A stretch of DNA of 34,414 nucleotides from Candidatus Kuenenbacteria bacterium RIFCSPHIGHO2_02_FULL_39_13. Its GTDB lineage: Bacteria > Patescibacteriota > Patescibacteriia > UBA2196 > GWA2-42-15. The stretch covers positions 1-34,414 of the forward strand of contig MFMW01000014.1 in NCBI GenBank assembly GCA_001783595.1, in the 5' to 3' direction. Positions within the stretch are counted from its first letter, which is position 1, and each line of letters opens with the position of its first letter. Below are positions 34,194 through 34,414 of this stretch, piece after piece. A model generated the notes under the pieces. That model searched no databases and was not told where the DNA came from. It saw only the letters and a list, made by a program, of their open reading frames with translations. A program made the position numbers and the translations under genes.

Positions 34194-34414
34194 TTATCGG
34201 CAAATCACATATATCTCAAAACTCCTGTCGCGGCTGGCTTTGGGCTTGAAAACGGCAACGCGGCTAAATCGGCTTTTTAGGTTTTTAACAAAGCCGTCAA
34301 AATCGCCGCCCTGAAAAATTTTCAAGACTAAATTTCCGTGTGGAGCTAAAAATTTTTCAGCCAAGGAAACCACCCGCTCGTTCAACTCAATTGATTTTAA
34401 ATGATCAACTTCTT
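34194..34414 (-). CDS. rlmE: RlmE/FtsJ-like 23S rRNA methyltransferase, C-terminal part (5' end outside the window)
   Basis: Frame open to the window edge: EVDHLKSIELNERVVSLAEKFLAPHGNLVLKIFQGGDFDGFVKNLKSRFSRVAVFKPKASRDRSFEIYVICR, typical RrmJ C-terminus. Confidence 0.85.
   Translation of the reverse strand, partial: EVDHLKSIELNERVVSLAEKFLAPHGNLVLKIFQGGDFDGFVKNLKSRFSRVAVFKPKASRDRSFEIYVICR

Noticed and set aside
1-34414. Alternative genetic code (UGA = Gly/Trp)
   Set aside because: UGA is used as a plausible stop (for example 2817-2819 and the GH57 stop at 13996-13994) and conserved proteins read normally under the standard bacterial code.

Overview
AT-rich bacterial window with the gene content and density of a Patescibacteria/CPR-like genome. 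The taxonomic call is an inference from protein style, the C-terminal KLLLQVEDxGRIWYV repeats and short intergenic spaces; no search was run. Left part (1-4.5 kb): accessory region with a truncated HigB-like toxin plus XRE antitoxin, a DUF3800 protein, a PemK/MazF-like toxin, small zinc-ribbon and membrane ORFs, and a secreted S1-type protease. A GC-rich hairpin repeat occurs three times between these genes. Middle: retropepsin-like protease, valS, comM/YifB, lspA, DksA/TraR-like protein, then a minus-strand alpha-glucan type cluster (two GlgA paralogues, GT4, APH-like kinase, GH57), ruvC, yebC, rplS, tRNA-Leu(GAG), a DUF4143 ATPase and an adenylosuccinate-lyase-like gene. Right part (21.7-34.2 kb): membrane glycosylation cluster (DUF2079 protein, GT-C/GT39 proteins, two GT2 polyprenyl-phosphate sugar synthases, methyltransferase, STT3-like protein, bifunctional PGI/PMI), ending in a partial rlmE. 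Most interesting signals: (i) the three-copy hairpin repeat with perfect DnaA-box matches beside two copies; (ii) palindromic or low-complexity repeat elements apparently inserted in frame in valS, glgA and the DUF2079 gene; (iii) several promoters placed so that the -10 box sits only 6-8 nt from the start codon, predicting leaderless mRNAs; (iv) two glycan gene clusters of unclear product. No CRISPR array or transposase was seen.
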